Below are positions 12,056 through 29,675 of a stretch of 64,000 bases of DNA, piece after piece. The notes below the pieces were generated by a model. The model did not search any database. It was not told the DNA's origin and saw only the letters and a program-made list of their open reading frames with translations. The position numbers and the translations under genes were made by a program. This stretch comes from Batillaria attramentaria. Its lineage: Eukaryota > Mollusca > Gastropoda > Batillariidae. Position 1 is the stretch's first letter; every line of letters starts with the position of its first letter. Location: the NCBI GenBank assembly GCA_018292915.2, contig JACVVK020000343.1, positions 72,501-136,500 on the forward strand, read 5' to 3'.

Positions 12056-12199
12056 GACGATTTTGTGCTGTCTGCGCAAAGAAAGTGATAGAACTACCAG
12101 TACAACACAAAGAGACAGACGACGAAAACGAATACCGACCCGAACCCCGAGAAAGCAGGTTAGTATAGTCATCAGTGTACACACATAAAGATGATACAC

Positions 12200-14667
12200 T
12201 GTGCTGATAAAACGCTGGAAAAACTATCGTTTGATAAGATAATACTACAGCGTTTGCATGTGATACACGAGTAAGAACAAAAATGCACAGAAATCGTGTG
12301 TACTTATGTTTCCATGGTAAATTTATATTTCTTTATTTTATTGTGGTCATATGTCGGTTCGCTCTCATCTGTATCATAATATTCGCATGTTTCTATCGTG
12401 TGTATTGTCTTATTTACAAACGTAAAAGCCTGGCCACTCCCAGCCTGTCACTGTCGTACACACACGCACGTACACGCACGCACACACACGCACAGAGAGG
12501 CCCGGTACTCGGCATAATCCGATGTCAGTTACAATGCCAAGGCAGCATCTCACTCCCACAAGAGCTGAAGGGGTCTAGTTCGCTTTTTTTTTTTTTTTGT
12601 AGTTGGCGATGCCAGTGACGATTTTACAATCATTGCGCTTTGTGTAGCGACTGTGCCCTCGACAGTTGTTATTTTTGTTCTTCCATAATTCACAAAATTA
12701 ACGAGGTTTGTTTACTGATGAGAACATGCAAGGAAATAGCGGCTACACTGGAGGTGAAATTAAGTAACCCGAATAGTTGTAGTGAACGAACATGACCCAT
12801 GCAAACATTTTTGTCCTGCAGGTGTTCAGGCTTCATTTCTGAAAATGCAGACGACCTTTGGTCACGTGTTCGTTCGATGCATTTTCATAAATTATTTTCC
12901 GACGAACGCCCTGCTGACTTGGGGTTTCTTGGTCAGACCAAAGGTAAGCAAAAACTTTGGTTTTACATTTGGGCGAGCGTTTGTATTTACAACGTCTAAA
13001 CGTTACTGACAATGGCTTTTCGGTACATTTAGCGCCAAAATTGAATGCTGGTTTTAGTTTTCTGGACAGCACATTATATACATCAACTCAATGGGTCTCT
13101 GGCAAATAGCTGCAGTTTTGGACTGGAAAGTTTATGGCAGACGAAACTTTTTAGTTGTGGATATTTCGAAGGAAATTGTCTGAAAAAATACTTGTTGACA
13201 GAAAAACCTCTGGAACAAAATCATGAATGAGTTGAACCACAGCCTAGGCTAAATTCCGTTGGAATATCCAAGCTTGCATAAAGAACCAGCTCCGCCAGAC
13301 TGGGATGAGAGAGACTGAAGAAAAAAATGGAGCAGTTTCACTCCATGTTGTCTCGTACACTGCTTGTTGGGACTGGGGGGGGGGGGGGGAGGGGGGGGAG
13401 GGGGGGGGGGGGAGGGGGGGGGGTGAGCGGGACTGAGACAACTCAATTTACCCCCCCCCCCCCCGCCCTCCCCCCCCCAAAAAAAAATAATTAAAAAATA
13501 AAACAATAATCACCGTTACGCACATGCTGCACGTGAAGTAGAGACGCCATACTTAGTTTTAAAAAAAAAATCTGTTTTCAGGATTTGTACGTGCGACAGA
13601 AAGGAGGCACGCGACTGACTGACCAGCTGTAAGAATAAGCGTCCGTGATACATGTGCGCTGTCCCGCTGCAACTGTCGTGAGGGCACCAGAACACGGACA
13701 ATACGCCTTTTTACATGTGAATCAAGTACACTGTGATGACACAGACACGGCCTTGTGTAAGACTGTGAACGTGCATGGGGGTTGTTCTACCTACACCTTG
13801 GACATCATCAGTTAGGCTCCGGATTTTGCAAATCTTTTACAGACAGCTGTGTCAAGACAAGATGAGTGGACGACAGTCAGACTGCACCTGTGGTTTAGTT
13901 GGAAACGACGGAAGTATTTCTGCACGTGGACCGTGAGTGGTGTGAAAGTGACCCAAGACACACATTTCCTGGGTCAGTAGGCCAGTGCGATAGTAGTGGA
14001 AGATCAGGACATTCAGAGCTGAAGGTATGTAAAATTCATTGATCATGCACTTGGGGGACGGGGGTATTATTTACCGTATGGAAAATCACGCGTTTTGGGT
14101 GGATTTCTAACCGCGGCCTGTGCTGCTGCTTCTCTTATGAATTATACATCAAAGAAAGCACATTGTCTCCTCTTTTTAACCATTGTATCTGTATCTATAT
14201 ATATGTATATGTGTGGGCGGCTTGTGAGACGAGCACGTAGCTGAAACGTCACGCATGCGTCTGAGGCTCGGCTTGCGTTTGATCCCCCTCTTTACGCTAC
14301 GCCCGAAAACAGCTTTGTTAGTGTATGATGCTGTTCCATTATATGGTTCGACGTACGTGTATTTCTTTGACCGTGCGTAAACAAACAGTAACAATAACAA
14401 CTACAAAAAACAGTTAAGTGTCGATGCAAGTCAACAGAAAATCTTTGAACACGTCCCGGAATGATGAATAGGAACGATATTTGCAACTTGCTTTACTGTC
14501 ACTGGTTAATCAAATTCGTACCAGGTGACAGGAAACTATTCACCTGTCCACCTAAAGCAACCGTTATTACAAGAGAAGCTTAATGAACGCATTATTTGTT
14601 GGCTCATGGACTAAAACACCCAACTACAACAACAACAAACCGAAGAAACAAGCTTCGTTGCAGAGGA

Positions 14668-14732
<65 letters not shown>

Positions 14733-17054
14733 AGTCATGTGTCACGAGGCTTAACTGAATCAAGCATTTCTCATTCTCTCCCCCCCCCCCCCCAGTTTGG
14801 ATGCTGGGCTTCGATCTAATATTTTGTAAGCCTATAAATTGTTCTCTCATCCTCAGGAAAAAGCGACGACGCTTTTCAACGGGAAGAACTGCTCCTCAAC
14901 CAGAACACCTTGAATATCCAAGAACGACAACCGCCGTCTTGAGAACTTCTCCAGGAAACCTGCGCAAGTTCGTCTGCAAGCTTCGCTGGAGAGGTGACGT
15001 TAGTGACTGTTCTGTGTTGCATGTTTGAGTGTTTGATGTTTAGATATATTCTGTGTTGCCTCGTTTCTATAATTATGCGCAGCAAATCGCTTGGGTCGAC
15101 GACAAGAGGACTTCACGTCGTGCCGGATGAAGAAGACTAGATTATAGATACTAGACAGTTAGTGATCTGAGCCAGTTTACACTATGTCACAGAGACGCAT
15201 ATATACACAGATATAGGAAGCGAAAGCAGCAGCGGTTAAATGCTAAGTTTTACAGTTAAGGCTTGAACTGTTTCTTCGTGCTTGGTTACGAAATGAACAG
15301 CGTTCATCCTTCACGTTTGTTAGTTGAAAAAGTTTTTGGACATTTTTGTTTTAGTAAAATTTCTGAGTAATTCAGCATTTGTAGCGTAATTATCACTCTT
15401 AGAATCCCGAATTGTGAAATTTTCGATGATAAAAATGTAACGTCCGTAACCTACCTGCATATTTATTTGCCTTCAATCTTTGGTTACCCTCTTTGTAGTT
15501 GCTTTTGGGTCTTTCTGGGGTCAGGTGGAGTTCTGATGATTTTTTTATATTTGATATTCAAAATGTGACCAAGTTTCTTTTCGTACACAAGACTGTAAGC
15601 AGCCGCAAGATTCCGTTTTCCTATCTCTGTCTGTGTATGTCTCTGGTAACATTCGTCCCATGCGATGTGCTACGGCCACACATCATGTGCGACGATCTCA
15701 TAGTGTAAATGGCAAAATGTAGATGTACCACTGGAATTCAGACGCCATTTTGACTGCAGCCGTAAAGATTCTCTTACGATGATCCGCGGTTAGCGTAAGT
15801 TAGATAGGCTTGATAGGCGTCGAGTTTTGCTGGAGGAGAAACAAGAGATTGTGCCAACCCCACGGACTTCACTGACCAAGCAACTGATAAAGTAGGAACA
15901 TTTTCTTTGATATGGTCACAGCTTAGTCCATAAAAATTCGAAAAAATGCCCTCAGTATGTATTCCGTCGTTGAAAAACTCAACTTGTGAACTTTTTATGG
16001 ACTAACCTATACTCCATCTGTTTGTCCTTGTGTCTGTGTCTGTGTTGCTTCTTTCAGTTGCAGGGCAGGGACGGATAAAAATGAGTCGCAATGAACGAAA
16101 GACACAGTACAGAAAAAAACAACAAACAAACAAAAAAACAACTAAAACGTTTCTTCCATGAGAACTGACTCAGAAAACAGAACTTTACAAAGCCCTGTAC
16201 TACCGTAATAGAAATTGTTTCAGTGCTTTTAGAAAAAATAAGCCTCGATTTCAGTCATACATTTAGTAATACTCAACACTTTTATTTCGGATTGGTTTCC
16301 ATTTATCGGTAACGTGGTTAGTTTTTTGGTCTAGCTGCATGTTTATCAGCCTCTGTGTGTGTCTGCATGCGCATCAGTTAGTTTGTTAGCACGCCTCTTG
16401 TCTTTCTGTTCACACGCGTCTGTTTCTTTCTGCCTACACGCACGTCTATTTGCATTCCGGTTTGTGTCTGTCTGTGGCTGTAGGTGTTTGTCTCTATCTC
16501 TATATAAATTTGTATTTGTCTTTGTACCCGTAATAGTGAAACAACTGTATTGTTGTTGCTGATTAGAATTTACATGGTATACGAAGTTATTACTTTTTCC
16601 ATGATTTTGTTGTTGTTGTATAATTGGCGATTACTTTTCCATGAATGTTGGCGTTTAACTGGCCTGCACATATACGATTATGTCAGTCACGCCCTTTTGT
16701 CTGTGTAACTAATGATGGGCGTTTTCTTGCAGAGGGGTCAGCTTCTGATTTGTTCTGCTGGTGAATGTACTTTTTTTTTTTTTTTTTTAGCATTGTCTAC
16801 GTGAGGAATCATTTTCAGCTCCTGGGTTCCGTGTCCGTCTATTCACTGTATATCTGTGCGTGTGAATTTTAGTAGTTTTCCTAGTTTAGCAAAGTCAAGA
16901 TAGAAGACAGGTACCCATAGCTTTTTATCCTTGGGAAACGAAGTTTCATTTCAGTTCATTTCTCTGTCTCTCTCTCTCTGTCTCTCTGCCTCTGTCTCTG
17001 TCTGTCTTTCTTTCTGTCTGTCTCTCTGTCTCTGTCTGTCTCTCTGTCTCTCTG
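12200..17054. other. Gene-poor region with simple repeats and a few exon-like stretches
   Basis: No recognisable gene. It contains a poly-G tract at 13377-13423 facing a poly-C tract at 13451-13478, a (CT)n tract at 14668-14731, a C-run near 14780, and TCTG-rich sequence around 16965-17050. Exon-like open segments with good splice borders occur at about 12822-12942, 13581-13633 and 14862-14992 on the plus strand. They match no family I know and are treated as findings, not genes. Confidence 0.5.
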
Positions 17055-17650
17055 GTTTTTATCCCTGGTTGTTGACAAGGCAGCTGATTAGTTGTCGGCG
17101 GTAAAAATCGCTGTTATTGGTTGGTTAGCAAGTATTGATGTTTATAACCTCCGGCGGTTGACAATTATTAATTACATGTAATTACTCACACGCATCGAGT
17201 TATATCTTGCGGTTTACAATTTTTGCCTATTAGTGACTGGTCTTTACACCGTTTGTTGTCATATCAGTTAGGTAGTTATTTGTGTGCATGTCATGTCAGC
17301 CGGTTGGCGACATTGTTGTCATGTTTTGTAGATAGTTATTGGTTTACATTTCTTGGTTGTTGACAAGTTCGCCAGTTAGTAATTGTTATTTAACACCCGT
17401 CTGTTGGCATGTTAGTGAGGTTGTCATTTGTATAGAACACTCGATTGTTGATATGTTAGGTAGGTAGTTAGTGGTCATGGTATTTACCCCTGGTTGTTGA
17501 CATGTTAGGAGGATAGTTATTGGTGATTAACTTCCGACAGTTCACAAATTAGCTACTTGTTGAGTGGTCTTAACTTCTCACAAATTAATTAGCCAGTAAG
17601 TGATAGTTGGTGGTTAACCACCTTTGATGGTGCGTTAGCCAGTAAGACAT
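17055..17650 (+). repeat. Degenerate tandem repeat, GTTGACATGTTAG-type
   Basis: Variants of 'GGTTGTTGACA..GTTAG..AGTTATTGGT' recur about ten times at intervals near 50-60 bases, each followed by a TTAAC- or TTTACA-like segment. Copies are strongly diverged. No coding frame. Confidence 0.55.
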
Positions 17651-17728
17651 GCTATCAAGAGTACCTCCACACTTGTAGCACAGCCAAGTAATGTTGCTTA
17701 CCGATGACTTCGCACATTCAATAGGGAA

Positions 17729-17885
17729 GTCGGGGTGGCCGAATGGTAGAGAGTTGGCTCGGGTCGTGAGTTCGTATCCCGGCTGGGGCCAAATATTTGT
17801 GCTGGCTTTTTCATCGTTGCCCCGTCTTTGATATCACCCGTACGTGGTGGAAAAGGACGTTAAACTCCCAAGCACTCACCCACTC
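17729..17885 (+). mobile_element. tRNA-derived SINE (abundant family)
   Basis: tRNA-like head (GGGGTGGCCGAATGGTAGAG, B box GTCGTGAGTTCGTATCC), body GGGGCCAAATATTTGTGCTG, core TTTGATATCACCCGTACG and tail of CACCCACT type. About 20 bases of the anticodon region are missing relative to other copies. No clear target-site duplication seen. Confidence 0.85.
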
Positions 17886-18374
17886 TCAGTCTGTTTATAC
17901 AGCAGCTGCACAAAGCAACGCCACCATCAGAGCCACCACCACCGCCAACAGCAGCAACAACAGCAACAGTGTACACCTCCTGAGTAGACGATGCAATCAA
18001 CAATGCTTGTGATGTCAGCCTGTAGCTGTAGCACGTTCACGTGCATCGTTCAGATCGAGAATGCCACGTTTTCCTGCTTGCGTGTGCAAATAAAATCGTT
18101 ATTAACAGGAGCATGGCTCATCATGCTTCATATCGGCTGAGACATGATGCCTACTACAATATCATAATAATGGCTGTACATTACGTTCCACATGGTCCGG
18201 GTTCGAAAACCTCGCAAGACCATAAACGGGGCCCATGTTTTTCAATTTCAGTTTTCATTTATGGATGAACATCACGTTTTGCGATTCTCGGTTTATTTGC
18301 GTGATCCTTTGGTATTTTTCTCCAACACTTGCAGTGAGACAGGTGAGCGTTTTGTTGACTGTTTTCTCTCTTTG

Positions 18375-18413
<39 letters not shown>

Positions 18414-19972
18414 ATTTTTCAGTCCATATTGTACTTGTAGTATGTACGTAGTGTGTAGTATCACTGACAGGTCTGACACCCGACTTGGACCTATGTAACA
18501 ATAACCTCTTCTTTGTGAAATAATATCAAAGTCTTTAGAGTTGAAATCGCAGTCTTATGCAATGTCGGGGAAGGGAGAGCTGTTGCGCACAAGTTAGCAC
18601 AGCAACGGAATTTTTAAAAAATCCGCTAGAATGATTATTTTTAAACACATTGTTTCAACTAGGCAAAAGAAACACACACGTCAGATGAGGTAGTAGTTGC
18701 AAGTATCAAGCAGCCTTCAAAGAGACTCATGAAGGCTGTTACTACACAAAACCAGATAAGACGGACTGAAGCACGTCATGATTTTGTTTTGGCTGACCTC
18801 ATCTAAACTAGTATCACGCCAAGTTCAGATACGGAGTTGGGACTCAGGGTCATGTCGCACATACTGAAGCGTCTCCACAGCTGATTACGAATTGTCAGTC
18901 TGCTTACATCAACTTGTACTGCTAAACATTTGCCCTTGATCATATAACCAGAACTGTCTACAAAGTTTTCAAGTTTTGTGACTCTTATTTTGTTTATAAG
19001 TATATATGAAAGTGGAACTTTTAGCAGTTCTGCATAACTAGAATATGCTTGTAAACACAGGCCAGGGACTTTATTTCTACAAACCTGAGTGTTCGTAGGC
19101 TTCGGAGCTGCCTTTTACTCAACACTAACATTTACGACTGTAAGGACAAACGTTGGCAAAATTATATTCCTCGTGGACGTATTAAATTCCCAGAGGAACC
19201 ACTATCTGTACTTTAAGTTTTGAAAAGGGCCACAGTAAATGAGAGTATTTACCTGATTGATTCCATGGCTTTAGAATCACATTGGGTTGCTGGTACTTCA
19301 GCGTTGTAAGGAAGAATATGCACCTTGTCGAAAGCCCTTGCTCCACTACGAATGATTTTTCAATAACACCTGGGCGCAAACTTTATTAACCTGTAACGCC
19401 CTTGTGATTTAATAGCCAAGGGTAGCGGTCGATCGACCGAAGAGTAGTTACAACGCTCGTGTGTTAGGATTCAGCTATACATCGCTTTATGTACAAGTTG
19501 CTTGTAGCTAAATTGTCACACAAAGGATTATACATGTATCACTGCAATGGGATCCTACAAATGGTAAACCTGCATACTCTGAAATGTCAGCTATCACAGG
19601 TGTCAGTGGCATACACAAGTAACTGATTACGCTTGGTAGTGTCAACACTGCCTGTACCAACCTGCGTGCACTAATAGCGTTATTCTATGTATACGCTATC
19701 ATCGCACAAAAGCACAAGGGTACTACCAAGTGCTTGAACATGACGTGTTAGTATCACATGATATTCAGACTCATTTCGTTGATTGTTGGCTTTGTTATTG
19801 AAAAGACGTGTTTTATGAAGGATATGAGAGATTTTAAAAACGTAGCAACACTTTTATTTTGATGACTGAACCGTGATCTTTCTGTGGATAGAATCGCATC
19901 GCAAAACTCCACCGGTTTGAAAAATGAGAAGAAAGCAACGATAATCCGTTGAAGAAATCCGTTAAAGTCAAA
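17886..19972. other. Spacer upstream of transporter B
   Basis: No gene recognised. A (CT)n/(CA)n compound microsatellite lies at 18372-18411. The promoter and 5' UTR of transporter B must lie at its right side; no specific element could be placed. Confidence 0.45.

Positions 19973-25736
<5,764 letters not shown>

Positions 25737-25785
<49 letters not shown>
25737..25785. repeat. (GA)n microsatellite at the stop codon of transporter B
   Basis: The TGA stop at 25737-25739 merges directly into about 45 bases of GA. Length variation would not alter the protein unless the stop codon itself were lost. Confidence 0.9.
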
Positions 25786-25788
<3 letters not shown>

Positions 25789-26003
25789 ATTTGTTGCGTG
25801 TATATACCAGACTAATTTATCAGTGTGAACAAAGTTGCAATACTGTGATTCAACCTCATATAATTATATACATACTCAGGCATTGTATTTTACCTAGATG
25901 ACTGGCAGAAACGAAAATAAACTGTAGGCAAGGTCACTCACGCGTGACGACCGTGAAATAGTTTAAGATGCATGGTAAAGCGCTTTGAGCTGTTTCATTA
26001 TGA

Positions 26004-26057
<54 letters not shown>

Positions 26058-28820
26058 TTACAGAAAGCGGAGTGGGGGTGAAACTGTGATGGGTGGGCAC
26101 TTCACAGTGAGCTGTTTCAAATTTCAAGAGGTAGTAATAACGTGTATGTAACTTTACCGAGACAGAAAACAAAAGGGCGGGGTGGGGTGGGTGTTTAGGG
26201 GTTTAACGTCCTTTTCCACCACATACGGGTGATAGCAAAGACGGGGCGACGATGAAAAAGCCAGCACAAATATTTGGCCCCAGCCGGGGTACAGAAAACA
26301 AAAGACATGGCGATGTTCGTTTGCATTTTATTATCACGTTTTGCGAAACAACACTGGGGTTGGCATATGCTTTTACTGTAAAAATTGAAAATGTATACTG
26401 GGTGCATCTGCTTCTATTTACAGATTCATAGGCATGAACAAACTACATTCTTACAAAAAGACACACACACTGGCTGACACGCACCCACCTCTTGGCATAA
26501 AACAACAAAGCGTCATGGATTTAGTTTGAACACTAGTGTAGCATGAAGTAAAACAATCGTGACAACTTTAACATAAATGCGAGAAGCTTCCTCCACCAAA
26601 CGCATCGTATTGATAAAACAACTAAACAATACAATTCTAAAGAAAACAATTTATCAGATACTAAGATTACAATCAAAACAAAATATCGATGTATACAGAA
26701 ATGTATATCGATGTATTTCCACATCAATGGAAAATAAGTGGCAGATAACATTTTGTCCCGCTTTACAAATCTCAACGGTTCTTTGTTTATCTGCCGCTGG
26801 CCTAAAGGAACTGGGGTTGTAATAGCATCAGTCAAACGGCCAGAACTCTTACAGGAAAAACAGTTCTAGGAGACAGTTACCTCCCCGCATCCACGTCGTG
26901 TACTTTGAAGTTTGTTCAGCAGGTACCTCTGTTTTTATTTGGAGGACTGGAGTTGATAGAGCTGGTTTATTATGTGTGTGTGTGTGTGTGTGTGTGTGGG
27001 GTGGGGGGGGATAGATTCCGACATTGGTATCTACAACGTTTCGTAGACACATGAATTGAACCACAGAGTTCACAAGTCGTTAAAAAATTGAACGCCATAT
27101 GCATTATTCCATTGCGAGTGAGTGGCACGAGTTACGCAGACAATAGAAAAAGTAGACTTTTTATATTTACGTGAGAAATAATCTCCGATTTTCGATATTC
27201 GTCTCTGCAAAAATATACATATAATCACGAAACAATGGCTAAGTTCACCTTACGGAAGACAGAAGATGTGACAAATTACACGCACCTTCTGCCACCCTCA
27301 CAAGACCCAACTAACAAACCAAACACCCCACAAACAAACCCTCCCTATTTGTTTCCGCAGACACATATACCATGTGAAATGAGCGCAGACAGTTAAAAAA
27401 AAAAGTTTTAACAACAAAATAAACAAACAATAAAACCATGGCAATGCATTTTTCTTTTGCGTACATATTTAGGCACATGTCGAAAAAAATCTTACAGCGT
27501 ATTTACAGTATCAGTATGTCATCCTTTTTTTTTTCTTTTGTGTTTAAACATTATTCAGTAGAACACGTACGACAAATCCAACACCTCTTCATCAAAATGT
27601 TACTGTTAAAACACATGCAAACATGTACAGACTTTTTATGTCTGTGAGATTTTTTTTCTCAAGGATTATTAACGTGTTATTGACATCCCTCTGGTACGGG
27701 TCGGTAATCAGAAATTTGTACGATTTTTTTTTTCAAACAACACTTACAAACAAACAAACCAAAAAAAAAATAAAAATGTGCGAGTACATTTACAAACGCA
27801 AAATTATTCATGACAGTAAAGTGACAAAAAAGATATTTATACAATTTCTAGCAGTCAGACAAAAAGAATCAAACACAACACTTTCACATCATGCAAAAAT
27901 CATCGGATCATCTCTCAGCTTTCAAACAACCCCATTGTGGGAAGCTGTAAGTAAGCCACCTCTCTGGCAGGGTATCATCTGAAGCAATCTTGAAACAAGG
28001 ATTAGCATTTGGCAGTAGGCCTTCAAAATAATTACCTCTTCCTGGAACGATCTGCAAAATGTTATGGCACTGGCATCACACGGGACACATCTCATCTAAT
28101 AATGAACATGACGCATCATCACAGAAGTCAAACGTCCATGTCATGAAATGACCGTCTTTTCACACAAAACTGGAGTTCATTCGAAAACGCGAACACAATA
28201 AAATGAACAGATATGCAGGATCAGGATAACGATCAAACATGGATTTTCGTCTGTGTTGTCTTTGACATGCAACATGAGAGTCCACGTTGAGCATTGAATT
28301 CCTTTGATTGCAAACATAATACCATCACCACCACTTCCTCATTATGTTTTCAGCGAAGCCTTTGATCGCGAACTGTTTGTTTCTGTATCTTTCCCAGGCA
28401 TACTGCTTGGTCAGTTCAGTCTTTGTGATTGTTTGCAATCTTCTTTCTTTGTTTTACTTCTTAACAGGCTCTGAGAGTCCGTGTTTACCGTCATTTGTGG
28501 TTGCACAGTCAGATTTTCTTATGGGGTGGGGGGAGTGAAGGGGGGGGGGGGGGGGGGGGGGTAAATTATATTTGTGCTTGGTCAAACTGTCCCAAACTGC
28601 TACGTCACAATTAAATCCCGATACTTGATTATCTCCCTCTGCTGAAAGATGCGATTTCTGCAGAAAGTACGCCGAAGCTGTTCGATATCTGTCATATGAG
28701 GCGTCAGATTTGTTCTCATCGTCTTTTTGGAAATGTCGACAGTCTTGTGCACGCGAACGCGAGTCGTTGTTAATCATCCGTAAGGGTCATGAGCGTAGCA
28801 AAGGTGAACTATGTTTGGGA
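25740..28820. other. Convergent spacer and probable long 3' UTR of chitin synthase
   Basis: AT-rich with no coding sequence. It contains a (GT)n tract at 26005-26056, a second GT tract near 26973-26998 and a G-run at 28539-28561. AATAAA at 25916-25921 (+) could end transporter B. A minus-strand AATAAA at 26332-26327 could end a roughly 2.5-kb chitin synthase 3' UTR. Both are inferences from position. Confidence 0.4.
26176..26290 (-). mobile_element. 5'-truncated SINE with 14-bp target-site duplication
   Basis: The reverse complement reads CCCGGCTGGGGCCAAATATT through the TTTTTCATCG core to the CACCC tail. The exact direct repeat ACAGAAAACAAAAG flanks it at 26162-26175 and 26291-26304. It lies between the convergent ends of transporter B and chitin synthase. 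Confidence 0.9.
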
Positions 28821-29675
28821 TCATCTGTTGAGGCGGTTGAACCTGGACACAAGGTCCTCAGCCGTTTCTCTGCGTTGAGCGGTCTGGTTACGACTTCTCT
28901 GTGCGGTGTCGTTCAGGAACTGGTTTATACTCGACTCGCCTCCTACATCGGCAGAGTGCTGACGTAGTAGCTTGGTGTAGCGGCGAACAAACGCCCGACG
29001 AAGTGTGTTGTTCTTGTCCACGACGGTGGAGCGACCGCGGCGATTCCGGCGACCTTTGCCGCGCTCTTCCAAGACCGCAGGACCCATGTCATGGACCAGG
29101 TTGGGCGTGGACTCCTGGTAGCCCTGGTTCTGGAACATGAGGGGGTAGGGCGGCTCCGAGTTGGCGTGACTGGGAACGTCGCTGTCGTACGACGCCCGCA
29201 TGTGAGCCCCAACCATGTCTCCCGGTCCGTACATGTTGCTGTGGGGCCTCCCGCCCTCTGACGAGCTCATGTACTCGAAATCCTGATCGGTCAGATCCTC
29301 GTCAAACCCTCTCAGCCGCTGCAGCATGCGAGCGTACTCCACCGCCTCGCGTATGGCCTTCTTGTGGTCGTACTTCTTCTTGCAGCACCTGATGTCCGTG
29401 GAGGCCAGGATGTGCAGCAGGGTGCCCCAGCGATGCCTCAACATGGCACAGAACTGGATGATGAGAATGAAGGCAAACACCACCAGGAACATGAGGCCGA
29501 GCGGTTCGATTGGGAGCGGCTCGGTGCCGGGCCTAGGGATGTAGATGCTGACCTTGTCCTTGACGCTCTGCATCATGAAGATAATGATGATCCAGAAGGC
29601 GTTCATCATAAAGAAGGCGAAAGCCACGTTGTTCCGCATGGACTTGAGGTCGGCTGCCACTTTAGCCTCGTGAAC
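28821..29675 (-). CDS. Chitin synthase last exon: final TM segments and C-terminal tail
   Basis: Starts after CCTAAAG in phase 0 with VHEAKVAADLKSMRN, then a membrane segment (FAFFMMNAFWIIIIFMMQ), a short external loop, and a second membrane segment (GLMFLVVFAFILIIQFCAML). The rest, about 190 residues, is a polar cytosolic tail rich in Ser, Arg and acidic residues. It includes KGRRNRRGRSTVV, a basic patch, and ends SRFNRLNR before the stop. The two-TM arrangement near the C terminus fits animal chitin synthases. Confidence 0.93.
   Translation of the reverse strand, partial: VHEAKVAADLKSMRNNVAFAFFMMNAFWIIIIFMMQSVKDKVSIYIPRPGTEPLPIEPLGLMFLVVFAFILIIQFCAMLRHRWGTLLHILASTDIRCCKKKYDHKKAIREAVEYARMLQRLRGFDEDLTDQDFEYMSSSEGGRPHSNMYGPGDMVGAHMRASYDSDVPSHANSEPPYPLMFQNQGYQESTPNLVHDMGPAVLEERGKGRRNRRGRSTVVDKNNTLRRAFVRRYTKLLRQHSADVGGESSINQFLNDTAQRSRNQTAQRRETAEDLVSRFNRLNR

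Noticed and set aside
13249..13506. Proline-rich open frame on the minus strand
   Set aside because: It is the translation of the poly-G/poly-C tract at 13377-13478.
28454..28777. Minus-strand open frame after the chitin synthase stop codon
   Set aside because: It lies in the presumed 3' UTR, contains a translated G/C run and has no family resemblance.
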